Source of the DNA: Bacillus inaquosorum KCTC 13429
Lineage (GTDB): Bacteria; Bacillota; Bacilli; Bacillales; Bacillaceae
DNA: 64,000 nt
Assembly: GCF_000332645.1 (NCBI RefSeq)
Contig: NZ_AMXN01000001.1
Location: forward strand, 186,001 to 250,000
Direction of reading: 5' to 3'
Under the pieces are notes generated by a model, which did not search any database, was not told where the DNA came from, and saw nothing but the letters and a program-made list of their open reading frames with translations. A program made the position numbers and the translations under genes. Of this stretch, positions 34,784-46,020 are shown in pieces (position 1 is the first letter of the stretch; each line of letters opens with the position of its first letter).

Positions 34784-35922
34784 TTTCCTGTAAATGAGTC
34801 CGGATGGTCTTGCCGATATCCGTAATGAAACAGCAATTCTTCCACGATCCGGCGCGAAGCCTCTCCATCTCCGTACGGATTAGAAGCGTAGGACATTTTC
34901 TGGTACTCATCATCATCAGTTAACAGCTGTTTTGCCAGCTGATAAATGTTTTCCTCATCCGTCCCCGCAAGCTTCAGCGTCCCCGCTTCCACTCCTTCAG
35001 GCCGTTCCGTCGTATCACGCAGCACAAGCACCGGTTTCCCGAGAGATGGTGCTTCCTCCTGCACGCCGCCAGAATCTGTCAAAATGAAATGCGATTTTGC
35101 CGCAAAGTTATGGAAATCAATAACTTCTAAAGGTTCAATCAGATGCACTCTGTCAGAATCGCCAAAATGCTTCTGAGCCGCTTCCCGGACAACAGGATTC
35201 AGGTGCACAGGGTAAACGACCTGTACATCTTTAAATTCCTCAACAATTCTGCGGATGGCCTTGAACATGTTTTCCATTGGCTCACCTAGATTTTCCCGGC
35301 GATGCGCGGTCAGCAGAATCATTTTATCCTCGCCCACCTGATCGAGGACAGGATGTGAATAGCCGTCCCTCACCGTTGTGCGGAGTGCGTCAATCGCTGT
35401 ATTGCCCGTTACAAAAATGGAGTCTGCCTTTTTATTTTCTTTTAATAAATTGTCTTTCGCCTGGCCTGTCGGCGCAAAATGCAAATCAGCAATCGCACCG
35501 GTCATCTGGCGGTTGAGCTCTTCCGGAAATGGGGAATACTTATTCCCCGTACGGAGCCCAGCCTCCACATGGCCAACAGCAATTTGATGATAAAAAGCGG
35601 CCAGGCTTCCGGCAAATGTCGTCGTCGTATCACCATGGACAAGCACAATATCGGGCTTGATGTCTTTAAACAGCTCATCCAATTTCACAAGTGCGTTGGA
35701 CGTAATCTCTGCCAGCGTCTGCCGCTCCTTCATAATGTTCAAATCGAAATCAGGCTTGATGTGAAACGCATCTAAAACCTGATCGAGCATTTGTCTGTGC
35801 TGTGCAGTGACGGTCACATAGGAATCTATTTCAGGATATTTTCTCAATTCAAGCACAAGCGGTGCCATCTTGATCGCTTCCGGCCTGGTCCCGAAAATTG
35901 TCATAACCTTTATTCTTTTCAT
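34780..35922 (-). CDS. mnaA: MnaA, UDP-N-acetylglucosamine 2-epimerase (non-hydrolysing)
   Basis: MnaA (380 residues) interconverts UDP-GlcNAc and UDP-ManNAc in the cytoplasm. UDP-ManNAc is used by TarA for the teichoic acid linkage unit. Motifs are FGTRPEAIKMAPL at the N-terminus, HVEAGLRTG, EELNRQMTGAIADLHFAPT and SGGVQEEAPSLGKPVLVLRD. It starts with ATG at 35922. It is divergent from gtaB. In this strain its product may also feed the WecC-type dehydrogenase at 56.2 kb. Confidence 0.96.
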   Translation of the reverse strand: MKRIKVMTIFGTRPEAIKMAPLVLELRKYPEIDSYVTVTAQHRQMLDQVLDAFHIKPDFDLNIMKERQTLAEITSNALVKLDELFKDIKPDIVLVHGDTTTTFAGSLAAFYHQIAVGHVEAGLRTGNKYSPFPEELNRQMTGAIADLHFAPTGQAKDNLLKENKKADSIFVTGNTAIDALRTTVRDGYSHPVLDQVGEDKMILLTAHRRENLGEPMENMFKAIRRIVEEFKDVQVVYPVHLNPVVREAAQKHFGDSDRVHLIEPLEVIDFHNFAAKSHFILTDSGGVQEEAPSLGKPVLVLRDTTERPEGVEAGTLKLAGTDEENIYQLAKQLLTDDDEYQKMSYASNPYGDGEASRRIVEELLFHYGYRQDHPDSFTGK

Positions 35923-36021
35923 TATTATTCACCTGTATCCTCTAAAATTTTAATTGTATAGATACGATTCTACATTAAATTAGATCCCGTTTAAATTGAA
36001 AATTACTATTTGCGTTTAAAC

Positions 36022-36050
36022 TTGTTTAAAAATGCCTTATCCTATATGAT
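36022..36050 (+). promoter_or_regulatory. sigma-A promoter of gtaB
   Basis: TTGTTT and TATGAT are separated by 17 bp. Further downstream, GTGTGA-N13-GGGTAA (about 36056-36080) is a weak match to a sigma-B promoter; gtaB is known to be sigma-B inducible in 168. Confidence 0.65.
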
Positions 36051-36125
36051 TAAATGTGTGAAAATTATATTTCCGGGTAAAGAGAAATTAATTATAAATT
36101 TATTGATAAGGAAGGTGCTTTGACA

Positions 36126-37004
36126 TTGAAAAAAGTACGTAAAGCCATAATTCCAGCAGCAGGCTTAGGAACACGTTTTCTTCCGGCTACGAAAGCAATG
36201 CCGAAAGAAATGCTTCCTATCGTTGATAAGCCTACCATTCAATACATAATTGAAGAAGCTGTTGAAGCCGGTATTGAGGATATTATTATCGTAACAGGAA
36301 AAAGCAAGCGTGCGATTGAGGATCATTTTGATTACTCTCCTGAGCTTGAAAGAAACCTAGAAGAAAAAGGAAAAACTGAACTTCTTGAAAAAGTGAAAAA
36401 AGCTTCTAACCTGGCTGACATTCACTATATCCGCCAAAAAGAGCCTAAAGGACTCGGACACGCTGTCTGGTGCGCACGCAACTTTATCGGTGATGAGCCG
36501 TTTGCGGTTCTGCTTGGAGACGATATTGTACAGGCAGAAACACCAGGGTTGCGCCAATTAATGGATGAATACGAAAGAACACTTTCTTCTATTATCGGTG
36601 TTCAGCAAGTGCCTGAAGATGAAACACACCGCTACGGTATTATCGACCCGCTGACAAGTGAGGGCCGCCGTTACCAGGTGAAAAATTTCGTTGAGAAGCC
36701 GCCTAAAGGCACTGCACCTTCTAACCTTGCCATCTTAGGCCGTTACGTATTCACACCTGAGATCTTCATGTACTTAGAGGAGCAGCAGGTTGGCGCCGGC
36801 GGTGAAATTCAGCTGACAGACGCCATCCAAAAACTGAATGAAATTCAAAGAGTGTTTGCTTACGATTTTGAAGGTAAGCGTTATGATGTTGGCGAAAAGC
36901 TCGGCTTTATCACAACAACTCTTGAGTTTGCGATGCAGGATAAAGAGCTTCGCGAGCAGCTCGTTCCATTTATGGAAGGTTTACTAAACAAAGAAGAAAT
37001 CTAA
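36126..37004 (+). CDS. gtaB: GtaB, UTP-glucose-1-phosphate uridylyltransferase
   Basis: GtaB (292 residues) makes UDP-glucose for teichoic acid glucosylation, glycolipids and, through TuaD, UDP-glucuronate. The N-terminal nucleotidyltransferase motif [20 protein letters not shown] and [19 protein letters not shown] are diagnostic. TTG at 36126 is chosen: GGAAGGTG lies 8 nt upstream and the length equals that of 168; a TTG two codons earlier is less well placed. Sigma-A and possible sigma-B promoters precede it. Confidence 0.96.
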   Translation: MKKVRKAIIPAAGLGTRFLPATKAMPKEMLPIVDKPTIQYIIEEAVEAGIEDIIIVTGKSKRAIEDHFDYSPELERNLEEKGKTELLEKVKKASNLADIHYIRQKEPKGLGHAVWCARNFIGDEPFAVLLGDDIVQAETPGLRQLMDEYERTLSSIIGVQQVPEDETHRYGIIDPLTSEGRRYQVKNFVEKPPKGTAPSNLAILGRYVFTPEIFMYLEEQQVGAGGEIQLTDAIQKLNEIQRVFAYDFEGKRYDVGEKLGFITTTLEFAMQDKELREQLVPFMEGLLNKEEI

Positions 37005-37006
37005 AC

Positions 37007-37042
37007 AAAAAGGCTATTGGACATTCATCCAATAGCCTTTTC
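37007..37042. terminator. shared terminator of gtaB and tagH
   Basis: AAAAGGCTATTGGA and TCCAATAGCCTTTT form a 14-bp stem with a 6-nt loop between two convergent genes, so it can work in both directions. Confidence 0.9.
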
Positions 37043-38638
<1,596 letters not shown>

Positions 38639-38645
38639 TTACGTA

Positions 38646-39473
38646 TTAAAGAAAGTCAACAAACTTATCTCTGAATTTCATATGCAGGATAGAACCTACT
38701 AACAATAAAAGGAATGTGAACAGCCAAAAGTATAGCGTGTACTTCATGTCTTGGAAAAACCATTTTCCGTCTAAGAAGCTGTTCCGGAATCCTTCTATCA
38801 GATAAAAAATCGGATTCAGCTTAAGCACAGGCAGAAGGTTCGGGTGATTTTTCCCGAGCTGCTCTGAGATATTCCAAAAAATCGGAAGTAAAAAGAACAA
38901 TAATCTGGTTACGGCCTGCAGCAGAAATTGATAATCTCTGACAAGCACACTGATTGTAGAGTTAAACAAACTAAATGAAAACATAAATACAATCATGCAG
39001 ATTAAATAGTAAATATATTGTATCCAATGCAAGCTAGGGTAAATACCGCTTGCTAAAAGGACAATGACATAAACACCCATCATTACAAAATAACTAAATA
39101 AATTTGAAGCAATCACAACAGAAGGCAGTGAACTGATCGGAAAATTCATTTTCGCAACCATATTGATCCGCTTAAACACACTGTTTGATCCATCAAGAAT
39201 CGTCGGGCTAATAAAAAACCATGGAATCAACCCAGCCAGCATCCAAACAATAAAAGGCACTTCTCCGATACCTGTTATGACCGGCTTACTGTTGCGAATC
39301 CCCATACCAAATACAAACCAGTACGCCAGCATTTGAATGAGAGGATTTAAAAACTGCCATAATACACCAAGATAATTCATCTGATACTGAGACTTTGTCT
39401 CATACGAAGCCAAGCGCAAAATTAAAGGAAACGATGTCACTTGCTCTTTTACGATTCTTACTAATGCATTCAT
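38646..39473 (-). CDS. tagG: TagG/TarG, permease of the wall teichoic acid ABC exporter
   Basis: TagG (275 residues) is an ABC-2-type permease with six membrane helices. The segment [27 protein letters not shown] near the N-terminus is the typical cytoplasmic interface helix. With TagH it carries the finished polymer across the membrane. The gene lies 19 nt upstream of tagH. A terminator separates it from the GgaB-like gene, so it has its own promoter in the 39474-39580 gap. Confidence 0.94.
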   Translation of the reverse strand: MNALVRIVKEQVTSFPLILRLASYETKSQYQMNYLGVLWQFLNPLIQMLAYWFVFGMGIRNSKPVITGIGEVPFIVWMLAGLIPWFFISPTILDGSNSVFKRINMVAKMNFPISSLPSVVIASNLFSYFVMMGVYVIVLLASGIYPSLHWIQYIYYLICMIVFMFSFSLFNSTISVLVRDYQFLLQAVTRLLFFLLPIFWNISEQLGKNHPNLLPVLKLNPIFYLIEGFRNSFLDGKWFFQDMKYTLYFWLFTFLLLLVGSILHMKFRDKFVDFL

Positions 39474-39581
39474 TGTTTATCTTCCTTAGACTTAAATGAT
39501 TTTTTGGATCTTTCGGTTAAAGAAATTTGAAAGCACCGGTGAATATTGTAACAGATGTTGAGTTTTTTTTCACTTTTAAAA

Positions 39582-39615
39582 TGTTGGGAGAAGTCCCACA
39601 GAACTTCTCCCAACA
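39582..39615 (-). terminator. terminator of the GgaB-like gene
   Basis: TGTTGGGAGAAGT and ACTTCTCCCAACA form a perfect 13-bp stem with an 8-nt loop, followed on the minus strand by TTTT and more T-rich sequence. Confidence 0.88.
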
Positions 39616-39647
39616 TTTTGAAGTGTCAATATAGAGCAAAGCCAAAC

Positions 39648-42350
39648 TCATTTAGCAACTTTACTATTGTCTAATTGCAAAATAGCATTATAAATACGAT
39701 CCCTATTATTTTTATCAGTATATGCAAAAAAGTTATTTACTCTTTTTCTATACTTATCTTCCATACGACTATTATTTTTCATATAATAGATAACTTTATC
39801 AACTAAACTATTATGATCTTCTATTACATCACCAAAGCCCATTTTCTTATAATCATAGTAATCAAGTTTAAAATGGTATGACTTTTCGTATTGATAATAG
39901 ATCACAGGTTTTTTCTTGTATGCAAAATCAAATGCAACAGATGAAAAATCAGTAATCATTATATTAGAAGAATTAAATAACATTTGATAGCTGCTATTAT
40001 AATCTGCAAACTCTACATACTCATGCTTTTCAAAATCTACCATCTGTTGTTGAATGTCCGGGTGCGGGAAAAAGGTTATCTTATAATTATTATTCCTAGC
40101 AAATTCGATTAGCCGTTCGTCATTAATCAAGGCATTATACCTAGCAAAGTATTCACTTTCTTTAAATTTCGGATTGTACGGTCTTACTCCTTTTGCCTGA
40201 TCTTTAGGTAATACAATATCTTTTCTCCATGTAGGCATTATTAGAAGCTGCTTTTCCCCTTCACTCTTCTTAAGATTATCGTATCTCGGAAATCCACCCA
40301 AAAAGATATTTTCTTTTTTATAATTGTAATTCCCTTTCACAATAGACCGATATTCAGGTTTCGCCGAAGTGACTAATAATTTGATATTCTTGCTGTATTT
40401 GTTTAACCATTCAGAATGATCCGCCATTGTTATTCCATGCTGTAAAAAGACAAACTCAAAATTAAATAAATCTCTAAAATAAATCTCCATATTGAAAAAT
40501 GGATTTACAACCCATATATCTGCATGTGTCGATATTACCTTGGAAGAGGATAAGGTTAAAATTTTATGTCTAAAAGATCTGTATGGTATAACCTTTCCGT
40601 ATTTTTTAATTCTGTCGTAATCCTTGCTATCTTTTTTTATTATAAAGTATTTTTTTACACCATCATTCTTATTGATTGCATATTTAAAGAGGTGCTCGGC
40701 ATTATCATCAGCTTTATCTTGTCTATCTATGAATAACCACACTGGTTTTCTATTAAAAATAGTGAAAACATGGTGTGCCATTCTTGCCAGCATAGCTTTC
40801 TTAATAGCTGATTTTCGTTTCTTTGATTTACCCCCTGATTTATGAAGGGAATTTAAGAAACGCAACTCTTTTATAAATCTATTTTTAACATTATTTTTTT
40901 CGAACATTAATTTTTTATAATTATAATAAAAGATATAATCTTTTTTAGCTGCATAAGAATGATATAGATCATTTGACAAACCTGAATACTTAAAAAAGCG
41001 AAGTTTTGTTTTTTTTCTTTTTTTACCCTTAGTTATAAAAAATTCAATATAGTGATTGTCTGCTAGATAGCTTTTGGGAATATCTATAGAAAAACCAGGA
41101 TATTTTTTTATTACTTCTCCTAAACTTATATAATCATTATGCTGTCTTTTTATATTCTTTGCTTTTATCTTTGTTTCTCCAATTTTAGCATAAAAATTAA
41201 AACCTTTAGAATTAAACAGAGAGCTCCAAAAACCTTCTAAGTGAATAGAATCCTCATTTTCTTCTAAAATCTCAATAGTTAGAGTTTGATCCGATAATTT
41301 CGAAACAATTTTATCTTCTCTGTATAAATAATAATCCTGTTCAGTTTCTCTTTCATATACATACCTACTATAATTTTCACCGTGTTTTATTTTTAAAGCA
41401 TGATATAGATAGAAATGGCTGACACTTTTTGTTTCAATGATGACATCGTCGTCAATATACGACAATACTTCTCTAATCAATGTTAAAAATTCACGGTATT
41501 CATTTTCGTCTAAAGGTGTTTCACTAATATCCTTAATTAATAATTTCCACTTCAAATCATGCATAACCATATATTGAAGAAACAAAGGTATCTTCTGTTC
41601 ATGATTTTTTGTGATATCGATTAAATTCTTGGAGAAAGTGATAAGTGAATGATTAAACCAATTCTTATTTGCTTTAGCAGTCTGCATGGCAGATGATCCA
41701 TCTTCTCTAACTCTATAATGGTATTTTGCCTCTTTAACCAGACCATACTTTTTCTTTTGCGATATAATTAAATTAACTAGTTTGGCATCTTCACCTATTT
41801 TACAATTTTCATCAAACCTGATATTTTTCAAGGCATCTTTTTTTATAAATGTAGAACAGCAATGAGTTAATATATGATGTGGTTCTTTTTCCACATCCAA
41901 TATTCTTGTAGAAGAAAACTTATTATTTAGATTATGTTCTCCAGTTCTTCCTTCTTCAAAAAAAATAGGGATTGCTACAATATCAATTTCATTCTTATGT
42001 CGATTAAAGAAGTTTAAAACATTTTCGAATGTTTCTTCTGAAACTAAATCATCCGGATCCAAAAATTGAATATATCTACCTTCAGCATACTTTAAACCAT
42101 AATTTCGAGCACTGCTCACTCCGCCATTCTGTTTCTTTACATACACAATATTTTTTGGATATTTTTGAGCATATTCTTTACAAATGATTTCACTTTTATC
42201 GGGGCTATCATCATTCACAAGTATTAACTGAATATTCTCAAAACCCACAGTCTGGTTAATGACGCTTTCTATAGCATCAGTTAGATACAACTCAACATTA
42301 TAAATCGGCATTATAACACTGAAATCATAATTAAAACTCTTTTCGTTCAT
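39648..42350 (-). CDS. GgaB-like bifunctional glycosyl/polyol-phosphate transferase
   Basis: The 900-residue protein joins an N-terminal GT2 domain (about 1-250: SVIMPIYNVELYLTDAIESV, LVNDDSPDKSE, FLDPDDLVSEETF) to a C-terminal CDP-glycerol glycerophosphotransferase-like domain (about 560-900: FLQHGITMADHSEWL, MPTWRKDI, ITDFSSVAFDFAYKKKPVIYY). Size and layout equal GgaB of 168, which makes the minor teichoic acid poly(Glc-GalNAc-phosphate). It follows a GgaA-sized partner. In 168 ggaAB lies between gtaB and tagH; here it lies between tagG and tarF. Base composition is much more AT-rich than tagGH. The actual substrate is unknown. Confidence 0.72.
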   Translation of the reverse strand: MNEKSFNYDFSVIMPIYNVELYLTDAIESVINQTVGFENIQLILVNDDSPDKSEIICKEYAQKYPKNIVYVKKQNGGVSSARNYGLKYAEGRYIQFLDPDDLVSEETFENVLNFFNRHKNEIDIVAIPIFFEEGRTGEHNLNNKFSSTRILDVEKEPHHILTHCCSTFIKKDALKNIRFDENCKIGEDAKLVNLIISQKKKYGLVKEAKYHYRVREDGSSAMQTAKANKNWFNHSLITFSKNLIDITKNHEQKIPLFLQYMVMHDLKWKLLIKDISETPLDENEYREFLTLIREVLSYIDDDVIIETKSVSHFYLYHALKIKHGENYSRYVYERETEQDYYLYREDKIVSKLSDQTLTIEILEENEDSIHLEGFWSSLFNSKGFNFYAKIGETKIKAKNIKRQHNDYISLGEVIKKYPGFSIDIPKSYLADNHYIEFFITKGKKRKKTKLRFFKYSGLSNDLYHSYAAKKDYIFYYNYKKLMFEKNNVKNRFIKELRFLNSLHKSGGKSKKRKSAIKKAMLARMAHHVFTIFNRKPVWLFIDRQDKADDNAEHLFKYAINKNDGVKKYFIIKKDSKDYDRIKKYGKVIPYRSFRHKILTLSSSKVISTHADIWVVNPFFNMEIYFRDLFNFEFVFLQHGITMADHSEWLNKYSKNIKLLVTSAKPEYRSIVKGNYNYKKENIFLGGFPRYDNLKKSEGEKQLLIMPTWRKDIVLPKDQAKGVRPYNPKFKESEYFARYNALINDERLIEFARNNNYKITFFPHPDIQQQMVDFEKHEYVEFADYNSSYQMLFNSSNIMITDFSSVAFDFAYKKKPVIYYQYEKSYHFKLDYYDYKKMGFGDVIEDHNSLVDKVIYYMKNNSRMEDKYRKRVNNFFAYTDKNNRDRIYNAILQLDNSKVAK

Positions 42351-42483
42351 AAAAGATTACTCCTAACAAAATGTTTATATGAATAAGAATCCGGGTAAAT
42401 AAAAGTAAAAAAACAAAGAGAGTGCTAAATTTTCGAAAAAACATGATTTAATTTAATAAAATGTATTAAAAAGCATTCCTTAC

Positions 42484-43821
42484 TTATTTTTTGAAAACTT
42501 TTGCAAGCAAACTTTTAAAAATGTTTACATGGTTAAGTTCTAAAGCATCATTTGGTGTTTTTAGGACAAAGTCAAATGCAAAGGCCCAAATCGGTATTTC
42601 AACAACAAAGCCAGCATATCTAAAATCTCTTAATTTATATCCCCATACTTCAATTGTTTTTTTCAGTTCTTTTCGTTTGCATTTTTTTAATCTATTAAAA
42701 TATTTTATATATACATCATCATTTTCTTGCATCTCATAATACTGATTAATAAAGTGTCCTGTTAATTCAAGTTTAAGCCCTTTTATTTTTGTCGAAGTAA
42801 CAGTACATGAACTTTGTAGTACTCTTTCTTTTTTTATGTTTTCAAGAGCTTCTGTATTTGCTTCTAATAAGTGATACATAAATTCTTTATAGTACATGGG
42901 CATATCTTGTTCTTTTATAAATTGTGGTTCAATAAATCTTAAAATTTCAATAAAATCTTCAACAAAATCTTTTTGTTCTTGATGATTTAAAACAGACTTA
43001 TAAATATCTCTATAATTTGGATATAAAAACAGTTTCATATGGTATACAATTAAAAATTGCAAATAAGGCAGAACTATATCATATTTTTTTATTGAATCCA
43101 TCAACAAAGTCATGTAACATGCATTCAACAAATACGTGTACCTTTTTTTGTTAAACCATGAACGATCAACTAATGAGTTCTCTTCTTTTCGTTTTCTATA
43201 AAAATACTTTCCTTCTGCAACTGCTCCGTATCTTTTTTCTTTCAGCAATAACTGGTTAAAAAAGATAGCGTCTTCCCAAAACTTTATAGATTCATCAAAC
43301 AGGGCGGTACTATTTAATGTATGTCTTCTGTAAAAAGTGCCGCCAATATAAAAATGAATAGCCTTATACTCATTGAGAATATTTATAACTCTAGTTCCAT
43401 TTTCAAATCTATTATTTAATTTATGTTCGCCTTCTTTTTCACCTGTGTAATAAACAGGTAATACGGCAATATTTACATCTTCGGAATCACAAAAAAAGTC
43501 ATAAACACTTCGTAGCGCATTTCCGGAGAATGCATCGTCAGAATCTAGAAAACCAATGAATTTAGATTTTCCACTTACATTTAGTAATCCACAATTTCTT
43601 GCAGCAGAAGGCCCGGAATTTTCAATTTTTAAGAATTTAATATTATTAGGATATAAGTTTTTAAAGGATTCACAAATTTGAGGACTGCTGTCAACACTGC
43701 CATCATCTATTAATATAAGTTCTATATTTTCCTTAAAACCAATTGATTGGTTAATGACACTCTCTATTGAGTCCCTTAAATAATTCTCAGAATTATATAT
43801 TGGCATTATTATAGAAAACAT
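42484..43821 (-). CDS. GgaA-like GT2 glycosyltransferase
   Basis: The 445-residue protein starts with a GT2 domain (SIIMPIYNSENYLRDSIESV, LIDDGSVDSSPQ, GFLDSDDAFSGNALR) nearly collinear with the N-terminus of the following 900-residue protein. The pair therefore looks like GgaA (446 residues in 168) and GgaB. The C-terminal 200 residues have no motif I know. It lies 23 nt after tarF and 133 nt before the GgaB-like gene. The region is very AT-rich, suggesting acquisition as a cassette. Confidence 0.7.
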   Translation of the reverse strand: MFSIIMPIYNSENYLRDSIESVINQSIGFKENIELILIDDGSVDSSPQICESFKNLYPNNIKFLKIENSGPSAARNCGLLNVSGKSKFIGFLDSDDAFSGNALRSVYDFFCDSEDVNIAVLPVYYTGEKEGEHKLNNRFENGTRVINILNEYKAIHFYIGGTFYRRHTLNSTALFDESIKFWEDAIFFNQLLLKEKRYGAVAEGKYFYRKRKEENSLVDRSWFNKKRYTYLLNACYMTLLMDSIKKYDIVLPYLQFLIVYHMKLFLYPNYRDIYKSVLNHQEQKDFVEDFIEILRFIEPQFIKEQDMPMYYKEFMYHLLEANTEALENIKKERVLQSSCTVTSTKIKGLKLELTGHFINQYYEMQENDDVYIKYFNRLKKCKRKELKKTIEVWGYKLRDFRYAGFVVEIPIWAFAFDFVLKTPNDALELNHVNIFKSLLAKVFKK

Positions 43822-43844
43822 GTTAGTACCTCTTTATTTAGAAG

Positions 43845-45032
43845 TTAAAGGATCGTTTCAATTACTCTTTTAGAAGCCTTGCCATCTTCTAAATTACAAA
43901 ATTCATTATAAAAATCCTCATAGTTATGATCTATATATGGATTATGTAACAACTCTTTTACTGTTTTTATAAGTTCTTCACTTGTTTGAACCAAGTTCCC
44001 TGGCGTTTTCTGTTGAAAATCAAAGTAAAAACCTCTGATGGAGTCTCGATAAGCCGGGAGATCATATACAAAAAATACAATGGGTTTTTTCAAATTCATA
44101 TAATCAAAAAAGACAGAAGAATAATCCGTAATCAATAAATCACTAATTAAATATAAATCTCGAATATCTTTATATAAAGAAACATCTTTAACAAAGTCTT
44201 TATATTTCCTTAAATTAAATTTTTCTGATACTAGATAATGCATTCTTAAAAGGATAACTACAGAGTCCCCAAGTTCCCTCTTCATTTCCTCTAGGTCAAA
44301 TTGGAGTTTAAATTTATACTGGCCAACTTTCTTAAATTCATTGTCCCTCCAAGTTGGAGCATATAAAATAATTTTTTTACCTTCACCAATTCCTAACTCT
44401 TGCTTTACCTTATTTATTAATGATTCCTTATTTAAAGAATATAGAATGTCATTTCTCGGATAACCAGTTTCTAAAATTTGTTTTTTAAATTGAAACGCAC
44501 GTTTAAAAATTTCAGTCGAATAAGCATTAGGAGAAATCAAATAATCCCATTTGCTTGCTTCCTGCAGAAAATTCTGTTTATACTTTTCAGTTGTGGTTCC
44601 GGGCATGTGCACTTCGTCCATATCATTAGCAAGTTTTTTTAACGGAGTGCCGTGCCACGTTTGTACATACAATGTGTTTTTGGGTTTTGGAATCCATAAA
44701 GGAAGCCGGCTGTTTGTAATCCAATATTTAGCTGTAGCCATGTACCAAATCCACTTAAGAGAAAACCTTTTAATATATGCCGCATCAACGCCGTCTAATG
44801 CCGACAGATATCGTTTATCAATGCTCCATATCAGTTTATAATCATATTGATCTTTATTTTCCTGCAGATATTCGTAGATTGCTCGGGGATTGCAGCTAAA
44901 CTGTTTTCCAGAATAGCTTTCAAATAAAATTAATTTGTTGTTTCTCGGCAGAAGGGCAAAAATCTTAAAAAGAACGGAATAAGCCCTGACTAACAAACTT
45001 CTGCATTTATTTAAAATAAAAGATTTCATCAT
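43845..45032 (-). CDS. tarF: TarF, CDP-glycerol:lipid-linkage-unit glycerophosphotransferase
   Basis: The 395-residue protein belongs to the TagF/TarF/TarL family: QTWHGTPLKKLANDMDEV, GYPRNDIL, ILYAPTWRDNEF, ITDYSSVFFDYMNLKKPIVFF. In ribitol-type strains TarF adds a second glycerol phosphate to the TarB product, giving the acceptor for TarK/TarL. The length fits a monofunctional TarF rather than the larger TagF polymerase. It follows tarD by 91 nt and precedes the GgaA-like gene. Confidence 0.85.
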   Translation of the reverse strand: MMKSFILNKCRSLLVRAYSVLFKIFALLPRNNKLILFESYSGKQFSCNPRAIYEYLQENKDQYDYKLIWSIDKRYLSALDGVDAAYIKRFSLKWIWYMATAKYWITNSRLPLWIPKPKNTLYVQTWHGTPLKKLANDMDEVHMPGTTTEKYKQNFLQEASKWDYLISPNAYSTEIFKRAFQFKKQILETGYPRNDILYSLNKESLINKVKQELGIGEGKKIILYAPTWRDNEFKKVGQYKFKLQFDLEEMKRELGDSVVILLRMHYLVSEKFNLRKYKDFVKDVSLYKDIRDLYLISDLLITDYSSVFFDYMNLKKPIVFFVYDLPAYRDSIRGFYFDFQQKTPGNLVQTSEELIKTVKELLHNPYIDHNYEDFYNEFCNLEDGKASKRVIETIL

Positions 45033-45073
45033 GAACTCCTTAAAGAGTGAAAGATTTATATTTGCGCAAGCAA

Positions 45074-45124
45074 GAAAAAAAGAAGCAACTGAATTTACTT
45101 CAAGCCTCTTTTAGTTAGTGCTTC
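45074..45124 (-). terminator. possible weak terminator between tarD and tarF
   Basis: On the minus strand GAAGCA and TGCTTC-type arms around a long loop are followed by TTTTTTTCTTGC. The stem is short and the loop long, so it may only reduce read-through into tarF. Confidence 0.4.
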
Positions 45125-45513
45125 TATAAGCTAGCCATGTCTTTTTTGATTTGGGTAGTTGAAATGCCTTCTGTTCTTGGAAGGTAAATGACCTCACAAT
45201 ATTCCTTCAAGAAGTCAAATTTCCCTTCCCAGTCATCGCCGATGACAAATGTATCTATATCGTACTTTTGAATATCTGAGATTTTTTGTTCCCAGTTTTT
45301 TTCAGGAATGACTTCATTAACAAAACCGATTGTTTCTAGAATGAATTTTCGATGTTCATAAGAATGATGCGATTTTTTTTGTTTTTGAAGATTAAATTCA
45401 TCTGTAGACAGTCCTACAATTAAGTAATCACCCAGATTTTTTGCTCTTTCAAGCAGCTTCATATGTCCGTAGTGAAATAAATCAAATGTTCCGTACGTTA
45501 TCACTTTCTTCAT
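45124..45513 (-). CDS. tarD: TarD, glycerol-3-phosphate cytidylyltransferase
   Basis: TarD (129 residues) makes CDP-glycerol from CTP and glycerol-3-phosphate for TarB and TarF. The cytidylyltransferase motifs GTFDLFHYGHMKLLERAK (with HxGH) and RTEGISTTQIKK are clear. It starts at ATG 45513 and is divergent from tarA across a 507-bp control region. The length equals that of TagD of 168. Confidence 0.97.
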   Translation of the reverse strand: MKKVITYGTFDLFHYGHMKLLERAKNLGDYLIVGLSTDEFNLQKQKKSHHSYEHRKFILETIGFVNEVIPEKNWEQKISDIQKYDIDTFVIGDDWEGKFDFLKEYCEVIYLPRTEGISTTQIKKDMASL

Positions 45514-45572
45514 TAGATAACATCACCTTCCAACCGTTTTCAACTGAGAGTACCAGAAAAAAACCAAAAACC

Positions 45573-45600
45573 TTAACAGATTGTTTATAATTTCGACATA
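45573..45600 (+). promoter_or_regulatory. possible PhoP-binding repeats near tarD
   Basis: TTAACA, TTTATA and GACATA start 11 bp apart on the plus strand. The first two fit the PhoP hexamer; the third is poor. PhoP represses teichoic acid genes in B. subtilis, so the site would make sense, but the match is weak. Confidence 0.35.
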
Positions 45601-45801
45601 TTTTTTACGTACCATTAATAATGAACAATAATAGCATAAGTTCCTATAAAAGTTAAGGCTCTTTAAAAATGTCAATCATCAGCATTTTTTGGTATCACCG
45701 TTGTATTGATGTATAAATTTTACAGGTCCAATGTCTCATCCATACCCATTATAACAAGTTTTCTTTTTCGGAAAAATCGATTCTTTTGTCGCATTTTTAA
45801 G

Positions 45802-45827
45802 TGAAACGATTTTCTTTCTGCTGCGTC
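45802..45827 (+). promoter_or_regulatory. sigma-M-type promoter of tarABIJKL
   Basis: TGAAAC, 16 bp, then CGTC is a strong ECF sigma match. A sigma-M-dependent tarA promoter has been reported in B. subtilis W23, which agrees with the position about 190 nt before the start codon. Confidence 0.8.
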
Positions 45828-45916
45828 ATTTATTCTGTACGCCCTCCTCATATTAATTCATCGTCAAAACGTGAAGGAATTGTAATGTGAATGTTAAAAG
45901 TTCCTAAAGATTTTTG

Positions 45917-45925
45917 TGGTAAGAT
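45917..45925 (+). promoter_or_regulatory. sigma-A extended -10 promoter of tarA
   Basis: TGG-TAAGAT is an extended -10 element about 95 nt before the tarA start. The -35 is poor. Confidence 0.5.
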
Positions 45926-46020
45926 AGAGTAAAATGTTTTCAGGCAAAGAGTCTTTAATCAAACTATACGAATGACACGTGTTTTTTATAGACATATAGA
46001 TGAAAAGGAGGGTTGATACG

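Larger units (their letters stand above)
45514..46020. other. divergent tarD-tarA control region
   Basis: This 507-bp gap carries the tarA sigma-M-type and sigma-A promoters and possible PhoP repeats, given separately. I could not fix a tarD promoter with confidence; TATAAA near 45584 on the minus strand is a possible -10. No gene or RNA element is evident otherwise. Confidence 0.6.

Noticed and set aside
39648-42350. Reading the 900-residue protein as the TagF glycerol phosphate polymerase
   Set aside because: It has an N-terminal GT2 domain that TagF lacks, and the locus has TarF and TarL for backbone synthesis; GgaB-like is the better call.
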